Of a stretch of 64,000 nt of DNA, positions 21,640-32,511 are shown one piece after another (position 1 is the first letter of the stretch; each line of letters opens with the position of its first letter). The stretch covers positions 479,239 through 543,238 of the forward strand of contig NW_006920871.1 of the NCBI RefSeq assembly GCF_000417875.1, in the 5' to 3' direction. The DNA is from Pseudozyma flocculosa PF-1 (lineage: Eukaryota > Basidiomycota > Ustilaginomycetes > Ustilaginales > Ustilaginaceae). The position numbers were made by a program, and so were the translations under genes. Under the pieces are notes generated by a model, which did not search any database, was not told where the DNA came from, and was given only the letters and a program-made list of their open reading frames with translations.

Positions 21640-23819
21640 GCCGTGCCGCCGAGATTGTCGGCGTAGCCATCGTCCCTGCTCCACCAGCGTCTTCCAGCAC
21701 CTTCGACGTTGGCGCCCTAGCTTTCTCTGCTGATTTTACCCGGCCCTCTTTTCGATACCACTCGTGATCCTCTCGCACCTGCATACCCCGGACCCTCACA
21801 TACATTCATTCTTTCGTCTTCTGCCTCAGTCTATTTGCTCATCTTGCGCATTCTCGAATGGATCCTGACCTCAGCTCGCCCTGTCTGCTCGTCGGCCGTG
21901 CATTGGGAAGGATAAGGCGACGGACAGGATGGATGCTCGATCGAAGTCGATCGGACCGTGGCCATTGGCGGACCAGACCCTGTTCGGCTACGAGGCAGCC
22001 AGGCCACGCGAGCGAGCAGTTAGGTCGGGACTGAGACCAGCTTCGGCCTGCGCCAAGAACTTCTTTTTTTCAGAAACAGGCAGGGCGGCCGGCCGCCAAG
22101 AACTCGATTGCACGTACGGGGGGGCCGGTCTAGCAGGCCCCCTCCCTGCCTCCCTCACCGCCCGCAGCTAGTTGTCCCCCTCGCCTCATCGTCTACTGGA
22201 TCAGCTGAGGTTCGTCTCTGACTGGATCGGCTCAGATGGCTTCGCTTCGGTGCTCGTCCGCCGTAAGCCGTTCCTGGACACGGTCTAGAACCGCTGAATG
22301 CGACGTTTCGACGAGCTTACACAGCGCCAAAGGCGGTGCTGGCATCGAGCGCGCCTGGGCTGTAGAAGAATGGCGCGAACCACGTCTTGAGGTCGCGCTG
22401 CCTCTGTGCGATACATGAATCGGCCTTCCCAACTCGTCCACTGGCCAGGATGACCCTCCTCCTCGAGCTCTTCATCGTGCTCGATGGAGTAAAGGCATGC
22501 TAGAGAGCTCTTGGTGGAACGAAGAGCAGGCAAGGGACTCCCTCCCCCGTCACCTCGTGACCAACATGGCACTAAGTTACAGTCTTGCTCGTCGTTGGCG
22601 ACCAAAAGCCGGCCGGACCTCGAAACACGGAAGCGACGGCTCCCTTGGTCGCCAGCAGTATTCGACAAGTCGGCTCCCGCCTCTCCGCATTCCAGAGCCG
22701 GGGTACAGCCAAGACTCTTAGCTGTCCCCATTCCTGCCCGTCGTCCCGGCTTTTGCACCGCCGCCCTCCCTGCTCACCTCTCTTTGTTCTACCGATGTCA
22801 CTAACGGCACGGCCTCCGTCGCCGACGCAAGGTTCCGTCATGCTGATCTCGTCCGGTCGGACCGTCCTTAATCCCCCGGTCGCAACGCTCCGGCCTATCG
22901 TTACCGACTCTCCGCACATGCGTGATCACCAGCATCTATGTCGCCCCTCGATAAGCTGCGACGATCCAGACGACGCCAAGCAATGGCTGCCCCGGCGACC
23001 CGGCTCGGATTGGGTCGCCGAACTCGTCTCGCCGGCGCTCGAGAGCGAGCGGATCAGATGATCTTTCAATCCTAGCCTGGCTCGCGGTCTCCTTGGACGA
23101 CGAGGAACGTCGTGCTTCCACGTGCGCGCCGAATCTTTGCTCGAGGCCGATCCGAGCACCCGTTCGTCCGGGTTCGTCCAGGCCGAAGGAGCTTGAACCC
23201 GGCCCAGCTGCTTCAGGACTGCTCCGAGAGGGAGCTCAACCATCGGTGCACTGCACGCTCCCCTTGTCTGAGTCGTGACGGTTATCTCAGATGAGACCAG
23301 GACGATGGCTCGACCTCGAAGGTCGACAATAGATGGAACCAGGATGACGAGCATGAAGCGAGCGCGACCGACTGCCTCGTCCGCCCTGGCTGAAGTACGG
23401 ATTTCAAGTCTGGACTTGCGGGGTCGCAAAGCAAGGGTGACGAGCCGAGGGCTTGGCGGACGGACGGGATCCCGTCGCCTCGCATCGCACCGCCATGTCG
23501 GGGCCAAAGACGGCATTCTTACCTCCCTTGTCTCTAGGGGTCAGACGATGCGGGCTATCCCTTGCTGTCCGTACGTGCTCCAGGAAGGCGCGGTCACGAC
23601 ACGACATCTCTCACGACACGACAATGGGATTGCGAGAGCCCAATCCAGACAGTATAGCGAGCTGCGCCGCGGTCATCGAAGCTATAAAGAGCGGGTTCCA
23701 CCCCAAACTGTTCTCCCCTCGGTCACCGCGCTCTCCAAGCTTCTTTCCCCTCGCCCTTCCTTCCATCAACACCTCCAACGGCAACTTGCCTCTTGCTCTC
23801 CACAACACCCGCATCGATC
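21640..23819. other. Intergenic: 3' flank of the membrane protein gene and CHRD promoter
   Basis: 2.2 kb without a supported gene. Only short frames with no family features occur. The last 140 bases hold a TATA box and a pyrimidine-rich leader for the secreted CHRD protein. A poly-T run lies near 22063-22069. Confidence 0.5.
23683..23688 (+). promoter_or_regulatory. TATA box of the CHRD gene
   Basis: TATAAA within GCTATAAAGAGCGG, 137 bases before the start codon at 23820, followed by a pyrimidine-rich leader. It is the clearest TATA box in the window and suggests a strong or inducible gene. Confidence 0.65.
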
Positions 23820-24950
23820 ATGAAGGTCGCGCTCTCTTCGGCCTTGATCGCCCTGTCTCTGACGCTCGTCGCGGCGCCGATCGAGGTGGCTGAAGCGACC
23901 CCGATCCTGGACAAGCTGGCCGACAAGATCGGACGGTTCGTCAGCAAGCCCCGAAGTTTTACGAGCGCCATCTACGCGCGCGCCACGCCGGACCAGATTG
24001 TCACTTCGACGGGCGCCAGGCCCGCCGGCCAGGCCAATGCGCTGGGGCGGTACAACGTCTACCTCGACTCCAAGTCCGACACCGTCTGCTGGGACATCCT
24101 GCTCGAAGGCGTGACGGGCGAGTACATGTCGCCCGCCAGGACGGCTACGCACATCCACCAGGCGCCGCGCGGAGCGGCCGGCCCGCCTCGGATCGCCTTT
24201 CCCAACCCCGAGTTCGTCAAGACGCTGGCGGGCAAGGAGATCCGCCAGTCCAAGGGCTGCATGAAGGGGCCCTTCGTCACCGGCATCAAGGCGCCCGCCG
24301 GCGATCCCAACGGTGTGGACACGGGTTCCGCCAGCGGGTTCCGGGTGGGCGACATCGAGGCCAACGTGGCCAACTTCTTCGGAGACGCGCACACCAAGCA
24401 GTTCCCGGACGGCGCGGTCCGGGGCCAGTTTATTCCGTCCGAACGACCCGTCAAGGCGCCCCGCGAGTTTACCTCGGTCCTGCGCACTCGTGCCTCGCCC
24501 GACCAGGTCGTCAACCCGAGCGGGACGGTGGGTGTGGGCCAGCCGGGCGCCAAGGGCACGTTCGAGTTCAAGATCAACACGCACCACGACATCCTCTGCT
24601 ACCGCATCGAGGTCTCGGGCGTCACCGGAGACTACCTCTCGCCCGCCAAGACGGCGACGCACGTCCACCAGGCCGCCCGCGGCGCCAACGGCCCGCCTCG
24701 ACTGGCCTTCCCCAACCCGCAGCCCGCCTGGTGGGCGTGGAACAAGAAGACGGCCAAGCGCACCTCGTCCGGATGCATCAAGGGCCCCTTCACCACGGGC
24801 CTCGTCGGTGCCGACGGCAGCGATACCGGATCCCAGAGCGGATTCAGCCTCCAGCAGCTTCAGGACAACCCGAGCGCCTTCTTTGCCGATACCCACACCG
24901 AGGCCTTCTCGGCGGGTGCTGTCCGCGGCCAGCTTGAGCGCGTCAAGTGA
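23820..24950 (+). CDS. Secreted protein with two tandem CHRD domains
   Basis: A single exon of 376 residues. The N-terminus (MKVALSSALIALSLTLVAAP) is a classic signal peptide. Two CHRD (chordin-type) domains follow, at about residues 45-205 and 225-375. The copies match in order: YARATPDQIV / RTRASPDQVV, LLEGVTGEYMSPARTATHIH / VSGVTGDYLSPAKTATHVH, GPPRIAFPNP / GPPRLAFPNP, SKGCMKGPFVTG / SSGCIKGPFTTG and GAVRGQF / GAVRGQL. Each copy keeps two Cys residues that could form a disulfide. CHRD proteins are extracellular or wall-associated; their role in fungi is not established. The pairing suggests an internal duplication. A TATA box lies upstream, and the high share of C-ending codons fits strong expression. 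Confidence 0.9.
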   Translation: MKVALSSALIALSLTLVAAPIEVAEATPILDKLADKIGRFVSKPRSFTSAIYARATPDQIVTSTGARPAGQANALGRYNVYLDSKSDTVCWDILLEGVTGEYMSPARTATHIHQAPRGAAGPPRIAFPNPEFVKTLAGKEIRQSKGCMKGPFVTGIKAPAGDPNGVDTGSASGFRVGDIEANVANFFGDAHTKQFPDGAVRGQFIPSERPVKAPREFTSVLRTRASPDQVVNPSGTVGVGQPGAKGTFEFKINTHHDILCYRIEVSGVTGDYLSPAKTATHVHQAARGANGPPRLAFPNPQPAWWAWNKKTAKRTSSGCIKGPFTTGLVGADGSDTGSQSGFSLQQLQDNPSAFFADTHTEAFSAGAVRGQLERVK

Positions 24951-25507
24951 GGATGCAGCAAGTAGAGCGTCGTCCCCCTCCCTTCCTGGCCCCCCGTCAT
25001 CATCACCCCGTCGATGACGACGTCGAGCTCGACCACCTAGCTCCGCCTCATCGATCGCGCGTGACACGTAGCGCGAGGCTCTGGTACCGTTTTGCCTTTG
25101 TTCTGTCACCAATTCGAGCCGCTCTTGCGTTGTCCGTACCTGTTCAACCACCAGGCCCAGTGCTGCTCCATGTATCACACGTTTTGAGGACCGAGGACAA
25201 TGCCAGCACCTTGAAGCCGATGCCAGGATCGCGACCTCCTCGCTGGTGTGAGAGTGACAGGGCCAGTCATCTGGGCGGCGTCCGAGCGTCGATAACACGG
25301 GGAGCGGTCCGAGCCAACGTCTGCGCAAGGCGGGTCTTTGTTTCAGCTTTGCGATGGCAGGAGGATCGATGCGAGCACCTGGGCAGAGCTTGCAGGAGGA
25401 GCCTACGGTCACTTAGAGTACATTATCAAAGGCCGGAATTGGGAGAGACTAGAGAAAAGGCGAGGGAGAGAGGGGCAGAGGGGACGTAGAGAGCGACACT
25501 GCCGCCC
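24951..25507. other. Intergenic between convergent CHRD and FAR1-domain genes
   Basis: About 0.55 kb holding the two 3' UTRs. No gene, repeat or RNA is seen. Confidence 0.5.
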
Positions 25508-26789
25508 TCACCCGACTGGGCATCGCCTGCGGTTGTGGCCAAACTGCTTGCAGTTGCTGCATCTCGCGCTGCCCTTGCCTGACGGCGTACCCGTGTTTTC
25601 GGACCCATTCGCGGTCGTCGTGTTGGCTGTCGACGCCGGCGTGTTTTGTACGGCGGCAGGATTGATCTGCTGTGGTTGATGCTGCTGGGCCTGGTGCTGC
25701 TGCTGCTGTTGCTGCTGTTGTAGTTGTTGCTGCGCCTGGGCCTGAGCCTGGGCCTGCGCCTGCGCTTGTTGGAGCTGTTGGGTTTGCTGCTGCTGCTGCT
25801 GCTGGAGTTGCTGCTGCATCGTCATCTGCCCATTCATTCTCGCCATCCCAGGGTTGGTATTGTTGATGCTCGAGCCCGGCTGAAGCACGGGTGATGCAGT
25901 GGCGGCCGATGCCTGGACAACCGCCGCGCTGTGGCTCGTCTTGCGTCGCTTCTTGGCCGACTTTTCGAGCCTCGATTCTGCCTTTTGGATGATGTTGTCG
26001 AGATCCTTTTCTAGGCTGTGCTTGCCCGCCGAGTCCGCGCTGTCCCACACCCCTAACAGCCTGAGCAGATTCCTCTCAAACGACGGCTTCACCCCTGCTG
26101 CCGTCGGCGACGCGATCGGCACGGTGACGGAGGTGATAACATCGCCGGTGGGCTGCTGGTTGATGACGGGTGCGGGCGCAGGGGTCGGCGTTGGTGCCGG
26201 AGCGGGTGCGGGGGTTGGCGCGGGTGCAGGTGCGGCCATCAGGGACAGGTTGGCGTTGTTCTGCGCGGCGGTGAGCAGGTTGTGCGCCTGGGCGGCCGGG
26301 TTGATGGCGTTGTTGGAGCTGTCGTCTTCGGCGGCCTTGCGCTGCTCCTTGATCTTGCGGACCTGCGAAGGCAGATTGTCCCGATCGGCCTCCATGGGGT
26401 GGTTGTGCCTTCCCTCGAGGATCCTCAGCTCCATCTTGCCGTTCTTCCAGTTCTTTGTGCATTGCACGCGGAAGGGGCAGCCGATCTTTAGCGAGCCCCT
26501 CTTGCGTCGCTCCTTTTCCTTGGGCACCTGGCGTTTGTTTGGCTTTGCTGGCGTGCCGTCGGGCTTGTTGACGTTGAGCGCGCTTTCGGGGTAGCCGCCT
26601 CTGTAGCATGACCAGCATATCCGCGTCTGGTTGTTGGCCGACCACTGGATGCGGATGTCGAAGCCCTGCGAGTAGGCGTAGCTGTGCATGTAGGTGGATG
26701 CCGAGTCGAGGGTGTCGAAGTCGACCTCCAACGGCATCGACGGCGGTGAGATGAGGTTGTCCGAGGCTCCGGCCATGGACGGCGGCTGC

Positions 26790-26827
<38 letters not shown>

Positions 26828-27181
26828 GTGATGCTGTTGCTGCTGCTGCGCCGCCTGCTGCTGCTGCTGCTGTTGCTGCACCTGCTGCTGTTGCTGGTGC
26901 TGCTGCTGGTGAGCCTGCTGCGAAGCGTCGACGTGCTGTTGCGCCTGCTGGTGCTGCTGCTGCGGCGTGGCGTGACCCTGCTGGCCCGGATGGGCGGGCG
27001 AGGCCGAGCTCTGCGTAGGTGCCATGGGGAAAGAGTGCGACGAGATGCCCGTCCCCAGCAACGCGCCCGGGCTGGCCGAGGAGCCAGAAGGGCCATGGCT
27101 GTGACCATAGTTGAGGGGAGGCAGGTGGGCGCCAAACAACGTCGGATGGTGTCCGCCCGGGTGGGAATGGTGGTAAGACAT
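25508..27181 (-). CDS. FAR1-type DNA-binding protein with polyglutamine tracts and a C-terminal zinc knuckle
   Basis: A single exon of 557 residues. Residues 72-132 are His/Gln-rich with long glutamine runs. A FAR1-type (WRKY-GCM1 fold) DNA-binding domain spans about 155-265: SYAYSQGFDIRIQW, RICWSCYRGG, IGCPFRVQC and EGRHNHPM supply the Cys and His ligands (C189/C192, C235, H259/H261). A basic stretch (KEKERRKRG) lies inside it. Then come a Pro/Ala repeat, a coiled segment with a KKRRKTSHS nuclear signal, and a second Gln/Ala-rich region. The protein ends in CSNCKQFGHNRRRC, a CCHC zinc knuckle. FAR1 domains derive from Mutator-like transposases, so this looks like a domesticated transposase domain used as a transcription factor; that role is inference. 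No catalytic transposase domain is present. Confidence 0.85.
25680..25830. repeat. CTG/CAG-type repeat tract coding for Gln/Ala
   Basis: Imperfect trinucleotide repeats (plus strand CTG, TTG, CCTGGG) in the FAR1-domain gene. They encode polyglutamine alternating with Gln-Ala dipeptides. Confidence 0.85.
26785..26965. repeat. CTG/CAG repeat tract coding for polyglutamine
   Basis: A dense run of CTG and TTG triplets on the plus strand encoding the N-terminal His/Gln-rich region of the FAR1-domain protein. A site where length polymorphism is likely. Confidence 0.9.
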
Positions 27182-28040
27182 GTCGGATCAGCAGCCAATG
27201 ACCAGGGCGGGCCGGCCCTAGCTATCGGAGATCGGCAGGATCCGCGTCGGCAACGCGTGTCGGAGGTCAAGCCGAGCCGAAGGACGACGACGTGTGGTTG
27301 CCAGAAAGGAGGCGTCGGGGCCCGGGCCGTGTCCCGAGAGCGTCGAGGCGAAGACGGGCCGATGTCGTGCTCGTCGCTAGGCAGGGGCCTGACGCGCAGC
27401 AGTGAGGAGCAGAGCGGAATCCGTCGGGATGTGGCGAGGTCGGCCTCGTTCCTGGACAGGCTCTTCGACGATGATGACGCGCGAAGGATGGGCAGCCGGT
27501 GTACGCGTTGGAGAGCAGCCGCTGTCGGTGGTCGAGCTGGACAGCGGTGGCCGCGTCGCGGATGATCGCGTCGAATCGAGGGAAGACGATCGCGTCGAGC
27601 GGAGAGGGGGGCGAGTGGACGAGCAAGCAAGACGAAGGGGCAAGCCGTCCAGCTTGGTACAGTAGTCGAAAGCGGGCGAGCGAGCGGTGAGCCGATCAGG
27701 CCGCGATGGGTGTGGACGAAGGACGAGGCCACGAGGACGGCTGGTCCGGGGTAGAGAGGGTTGGATGGCCGTCCTGGTGTTGGACGGGCGGGCGGAGCCG
27801 GCGACGGTCCGAAGGAAGGGAGCAAGGCCGAAGAGTCCTGGCAATGGTGCGGCCCAGCAGGCGACGCAGGGTCCGTCGCGATGGACAAGCAAGCTGCTGC
27901 TGCTGCTTGACGAGCGTGCAGAGGCAGCGAGGGGGCAGGAAGGTGATGGAGTCGTAAGGATACGCTGGGGCAGGGGAGCGTGGCGAACAGCGTACGCTCA
28001 AGCGTGGCCCTGGCTTGCTGGCGGGGAAGGNGGGGGGGGG

Positions 28041-28250
28041 CGAGCAGGGCCGAGGGCGGGGATGGGGGCGGGGCGGGCGTGACGTGGCCGGAGGAAAAGT
28101 TTGGTCGTNNNNNNNNNNNNNNNNNNNNGGCGGTGGCCGTGGCGTTGGCGTGGGACGGGGGGAAGGGGACGGGGGGGGGGGGCGGACGCAGGGCCGAGGC
28201 GGGGATGGGGCGGGGCGGCTGACTGCGAGAAAAGTTTTGGTCGTCGTGCT
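28041..28250. repeat. G-rich tandem repeat interrupted by an N gap
   Basis: The block CAGGGCCGAGG...CGGGGATGGGG...GCGGGGCGG...GAAAAGTTTGGTCGT occurs at about 28046-28107 and again, slightly diverged, at about 28186-28239. The N run at 28109-28128 sits directly after the first copy. The true copy number is probably not resolved in this assembly. Confidence 0.7.
28109..28128. other. Assembly gap (run of N)
   Basis: A run of unresolved bases inside the G-rich repeat. The round length suggests a placeholder rather than a measured distance. Confidence 0.95.
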
Positions 28251-29147
28251 GGCCCCGCCCCTGCCCCCGCCCCCCTTTTTTCCCAGCTTTTGGGCGGCGG
28301 CTCTTCCGAGCGGCCCAACCGGCCTACCGCGGCCTGGCTTGGCGGTGCAGGCCACCCGCGTCTATCCATGACAAAAAGGATCTGGTCCGACTCGACGCAG
28401 CCATGCTTGCCGGCTTGCAAGCCTTTTGCTTGCTTCTCGCGGGCACAACGTCGTCAGTTGGCTCTTCTCGTGACGACATGCGAGGCCCTAGATCTCTTTC
28501 CTCTTGAAAGCGCACAGCGTTGCGAGCTTGGCGACGGGCGGCTCGACGTGTGACCGGTGCGCTGCCCGCGATGTGAATCTGTCGGGAGCCCGTCGTGTGG
28601 GCCCATCCCCTGCGCTGGTTTGCCCTGCTTCTTCCATGTCCTCGAGCGTTGCCTGCCAGGTCTTCTTGGCACCAAGCCTTCAACATAGCAGATCAAAGCC
28701 TCTACAAGCTCGTCACCATCTCCATGTCGTCGTGCTGCTGTCCACAAGCACACACCTGTCTCCTCAAACGAGCGACAGATACGACGGCCAGGAGGGGCGG
28801 CCCTGCCCATGATTACGCTGACGCCTCCACCCGCAGAACGCACGACAAACGGACGCGACGGTCGACATCCTGGCAGCCTGACCTGGCTATGCCGAGATCG
28901 CCACGCGACCACGGTCCTTGCCCCGTGATAGAAGGATAAGCAGCGTGATGCTGATTCTGAGAGACACGTGCGCTAGCTGTACAAATACACAAGAGGTCGT
29001 GTGGTGCGTACTCCTGATCGGATCGAAAGCTGGACATGGAAGGCGTCGTGAGGGGTGCGGAACTGGTATACGGAGCAAGTCGTGTAGGGGTCGTCAAAAG
29101 GGCAGGTACAGATCGAGGCTCGACAAGTAGGGCGGACGGACGGGCCA

Positions 29148-30884
29148 TTACTTGTCCAGCTGCTGGTAGTCTACGTTGGAGACCTGCTGTCCGGGCGTGA
29201 GGGCCTCCTTCTTCTCCATCGACTCCTGCATCGACGACGGGTTGCTGGCCTCGACGTCGCGCGGGACGTTGATCTCCTGCTGGGACCAGTCCTCGCTCTC
29301 CCAGCTCTTGGGCTCGAGGAACATGGCGCCTTCGGACAGCTTGATGCCTCCCTCGACGGGCCAGATCTGGCACAGCAAGAGGTAGACGAGACCCGAAGTG
29401 AGGAAGCCGACGGGGTACGCCAGGATGTAGATCCTCTCGGCCGCCACCGAGACGTCGGCGCCGAGGACGCCGGCGAAGCCCGTCACCGATACGGCGATGC
29501 CGGCCAGGTAGGCGATGAAGGCGCGCGGGTTGACGCCGCCGCAGTAGTGGTACTGGCTCGGGGCGGTGGGTTGCGACTTTTTGGACGCCGCCGAGAAGAG
29601 CGAAGGGACGTTGAGGACGCCGCGGCGGACGATGTAGTAGTCGAAGACGACGCAGCCCGAGATCGACGAGAGGAAGAGGCTGTAGGCTGAGAGGTAGGTG
29701 GCGAAGCTGTTCGAGTCCTTGGTGAGGTGCCAGGGGCACATGGCGAAACCGACGGCGGCCGCGACAAACGAGCCGCGTCGGATGGTGATGTAGCGCGGCA
29801 AGAGGGCGGCCAGGTCGTGGCCGGCGCTGAGCGAGTTGGCGGCGACATTGGTGCCGATCTGGCCCACGACAAAGGCGAGGGCGATGAAGAAGACGCCAGC
29901 CCGCGACTTGGAGTCGTACGGGTCGATGTCGAGGCGGGCGCCGAGCAGGTCGACGGGGTTCCAGATGACCTTGCCGTAGATGACGGTCGAGGACGAGGCG
30001 ATGATGATGCCGCAGAACGACGTCAAGCTAAAGGTGAGCGGGATGGCAAAGAGCTGGCTGTAGGTGACGCTCCTCGTCGACTTGGCCATCCTCGAGAGGT
30101 CGGGGATGTTGAGGACGAGCGTGGCCATGTTGGAGATGCACGAAAAGAGGGCCGACAGGAACTTCCAGCTGAACTCGGTGCCCCTGACTGTGGCGGGCTG
30201 CTTGACAATGGGGCCGAGTCCGCCAGCGTCGGCGATCGACCACGCAAAGAAGGAAATGGCGGCGATGGGCACCACCACCGACTTGACGGTGAAGAACCAC
30301 TTGACGTCCTGCGGCTTGAGGTAGACGATGGGCAGCGAGATGAGCGAGAACAGGAAGAACGATAGAAAGTCGCGCGTCGTGACGCCGGCCGAGTCCGAGA
30401 GGCCGTTGTGGATGTTGTTGTAGGAGGGGGCGAGACACCGCAGCACCAACGTGATGCACTGGCCGCCGATGTACGACTGCACGCCGTACCAGATGCACGC
30501 CATGACGGCCCGGTTCAGGACGGGCCAAGCCGAGCCAAACACGCCGAAACTGGCCCTGACAAGGATGGGGAACGAGCAGTGGTAAACGGCACCCACGCGC
30601 GCCGTCAGGACGACGAGGAAGGCGACGAGGGTGTAGCCGACAATGATGGCGGCCCATGCCTGCGCCCAGCTGAGGCCGGCGCTGGTGGCCGTCGAGGCGA
30701 TGAGGAACGTCGAGAGGTTGAGGCCATCAGAGATCCAGAACGCCACAAACGCCCACGACCCCCACGAGCGGCGGGAGGGTGGCACGGGGAGGAGGTCCTC
30801 GTTGCGCATGAACGACTGCGCCCGCGTCTCGCCGGGGAGGCGCTCGCTGCCCTTGACCTGGAGGGCCCGTAACAGTCTCGACAT
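29148..30884 (-). CDS. NCS1 family nucleobase/allantoin-type permease
   Basis: A single exon of 578 residues. The N-terminus has the NCS1 entry motif NEDLLPVPPSRRSWG followed by FVAFWISDGLNLSTFLIAS (segment 1). About twelve hydrophobic segments follow, ending near IYILAYPVGFLTSGLVYLLL. Family features include the GxxCFGVFGSAWP-like region ASFGVFGSAWPVLNR, QSYIGGQC, and NIPDLSRMAKS with the conserved Asn and Pro. The C-terminal tail is hydrophilic and acidic, as in Fur4-type permeases that are ubiquitinated. It should be a plasma-membrane proton symporter for uracil, uridine, allantoin, purines or thiamine; I cannot choose the substrate from sequence alone. A GATAAG element on its sense strand lies about 570 bp upstream. 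Confidence 0.9.
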   Translation of the reverse strand: MSRLLRALQVKGSERLPGETRAQSFMRNEDLLPVPPSRRSWGSWAFVAFWISDGLNLSTFLIASTATSAGLSWAQAWAAIIVGYTLVAFLVVLTARVGAVYHCSFPILVRASFGVFGSAWPVLNRAVMACIWYGVQSYIGGQCITLVLRCLAPSYNNIHNGLSDSAGVTTRDFLSFFLFSLISLPIVYLKPQDVKWFFTVKSVVVPIAAISFFAWSIADAGGLGPIVKQPATVRGTEFSWKFLSALFSCISNMATLVLNIPDLSRMAKSTRSVTYSQLFAIPLTFSLTSFCGIIIASSSTVIYGKVIWNPVDLLGARLDIDPYDSKSRAGVFFIALAFVVGQIGTNVAANSLSAGHDLAALLPRYITIRRGSFVAAAVGFAMCPWHLTKDSNSFATYLSAYSLFLSSISGCVVFDYYIVRRGVLNVPSLFSAASKKSQPTAPSQYHYCGGVNPRAFIAYLAGIAVSVTGFAGVLGADVSVAAERIYILAYPVGFLTSGLVYLLLCQIWPVEGGIKLSEGAMFLEPKSWESEDWSQQEINVPRDVEASNPSSMQESMEKKEALTPGQQVSNVDYQQLDK

Positions 30885-32511
30885 GGTGGTCCGCGGGGTT
30901 TGCCTGATGAGGGCTGTCGAGTGGTGGTGTGAGAGCGCAGGCGAATGGAGGTCGGAGGTCGGCTGCAGAGGCTGGGTTCGAGGTGCGGAAGGGAGGGACG
31001 ACGTCGAGCAGGTGTAGAGTGGCAGGGCGAGGGGGGAGGGGGCAGTGGGATCAGGTTCGAGGGGCTTGGAGAGAGGCGGAGGGCCTGAGAGTGCCGGTCA
31101 GGTCTACCTATTCATATACCGGGCGCTGATGGAAGCCCGAGATGGCGAAGCCAGCTATGTGCGGTCGAAGCGGGGGGAAAGGGCCACCGGCGGCCTGCTG
31201 GTGTCGTGCTGCGACGAGGTCGGGCAACGACGCCAGGGAAGCGGCAGCGACGGCGAGCGCCGTATCTCTGAGCGAGTCAGGGCCACATGTCGATGGATGG
31301 AACGGGGACGGGCAGACGAGGTACTGTAGAGGCGAGGCAGGGCAGCGCAGCCAGGCCAGGCCTACGTACACCCACCCACTACTACTGTGCTACCGGTAGC
31401 GGCGTCGGCGGCGGCGGCATCGTGGCGTTGCATCTAAATGGCCGCCTTCCTTATCTCGCATCCTGACACCTCTTCCCCCCGCGCCCTTTGACGTCCCGCT
31501 TGTAGAGGGGCTAAGCGGTCCCGTTTTTAAAGACGGCCGAGTCGCCTGCTTCTGCCCTCTGTATGTAGGCTGCCGGCAGCGGCTGCGGGTGAGTGGGTGG
31601 TGAAGAAGAAGGGGCGCGGGCGAGCTGCCAGGCCTGGCACCGTTAGGCTCGCAATCTGGCCCGCGGTCCTGCCCCGGGCGCTCTCTCTTTCGCGCTCTGT
31701 GCTGCCTCTTCTTCTTTCCTCTCCTTGTCTGCCTCGCTTGCCGGCTCCATGTGAAATGGAAAGCGAGGCCCAGGCAAGGGGAAGCGGGGCGGGCGAGGAG
31801 TCACAGAGGCGGAGGCGGGGTCGGGGTCGGGGGCCCGACGAGCGTTATCGGGTGAGATTCCCTGCCTTGGATTCGACGAATCAGCAGTCGAGCTTGCCTC
31901 GCCTCGCCACACGAAGGAACGGCAACTCGGCCGTGACCCCGTCGACGTACACTACCCCGCAAAATCCGGCGCCTCCTCCTTGCCGCGGGTCGTCATCGTC
32001 GTCGGCCTGCCCTGCCCTGCCTCACCTTCCAACACCATCGTCGTGCCTTAGGACCAGCCGCTCGTGCGACCAGACTGCCGGGATCGAAGCTACACTTGGC
32101 GCCGGCGCGGCTTATCGCTATCACGAGCCACTCTTATCCCTGAACGGCGCTCGCCATGTGGGCGCCGGCCACGCCCCGAATCAAGCTCAATCGTCGCTCG
32201 AAGGGATGCGCGTTTGGACTCTCCTGTCATGTACAGAGCCTGTCCAGCACAAGAGCGGCGGGCTATGGCTTCACGGCGGAGCGGCGATATGCTCGGTACA
32301 GCTGATTGAACCGTTTCCGTGCCCACGCGAGGCACGACATGCGCTGATATGGACAGCAACAGGTCCGCATCAGCCCATGTCCAAGGCACAGGAACTCGTA
32401 GGCGCAGACATGGCTCAGGTGACGATGTATAGATCGATTCCGCAGGAACGGCAGCTCCGATCGAAAAGAAAGCATTAACGGCAACAGCGAAGCCCGGCCC
32501 CCTGTGGCCCT
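30885..32511. other. Intergenic: permease promoter and ILV3 3' flank
   Basis: 1.6 kb. The first 0.6 kb is the presumed permease promoter, with a TATATGAA-like element read on the minus strand at about 31110-31117 and a GATA element at 31450. A plus-strand frame at 31756-32478 is open but looks like a chance frame. Confidence 0.45.
31450..31455 (-). promoter_or_regulatory. Possible GATA-factor site upstream of the permease
   Basis: CTTATC on the plus strand, GATAAG on the permease's strand, about 570 bp before its start codon. GATA factors control nitrogen-source permeases in fungi, so the site fits the gene, but a single hexamer has little weight. Confidence 0.25.

Larger units (their letters stand above)
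27182..29147. other. Intergenic with G-rich repeat and a small assembly gap
   Basis: About 2 kb between the FAR1-domain gene and the permease gene. It contains the FAR1 gene promoter and leader, one ambiguous base at 28031, a run of N at 28109-28128, and G-rich duplicated sequence on either side of that run. No gene can be supported. Confidence 0.5.

Noticed and set aside
18076..21684. Minus-strand frame of about 1200 codons opposite the large membrane protein
   Set aside because: It follows from the GC-biased third codon positions of the plus-strand gene. Its translation is Arg/Asp/Val/Leu-rich with no domain, while the plus strand shows membrane segments.
23766..25412. Minus-strand frame of about 550 codons across the CHRD gene
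   Set aside because: The plus strand has a signal peptide and two CHRD domains; the minus frame is Arg/Gly/Leu-rich without features.
30960..31075. tRNA-like GGTTCGAG words
   Set aside because: Isolated T-loop-like words without a matching acceptor stem, D arm or anticodon arm. No tRNA is supported anywhere in the window.
31756..32478. Plus-strand frame of about 240 codons between the permease and ILV3
   Set aside because: Ser/Pro/Ala/Arg-rich, with no domain and no clear start context. Probably a chance frame in GC-rich DNA.
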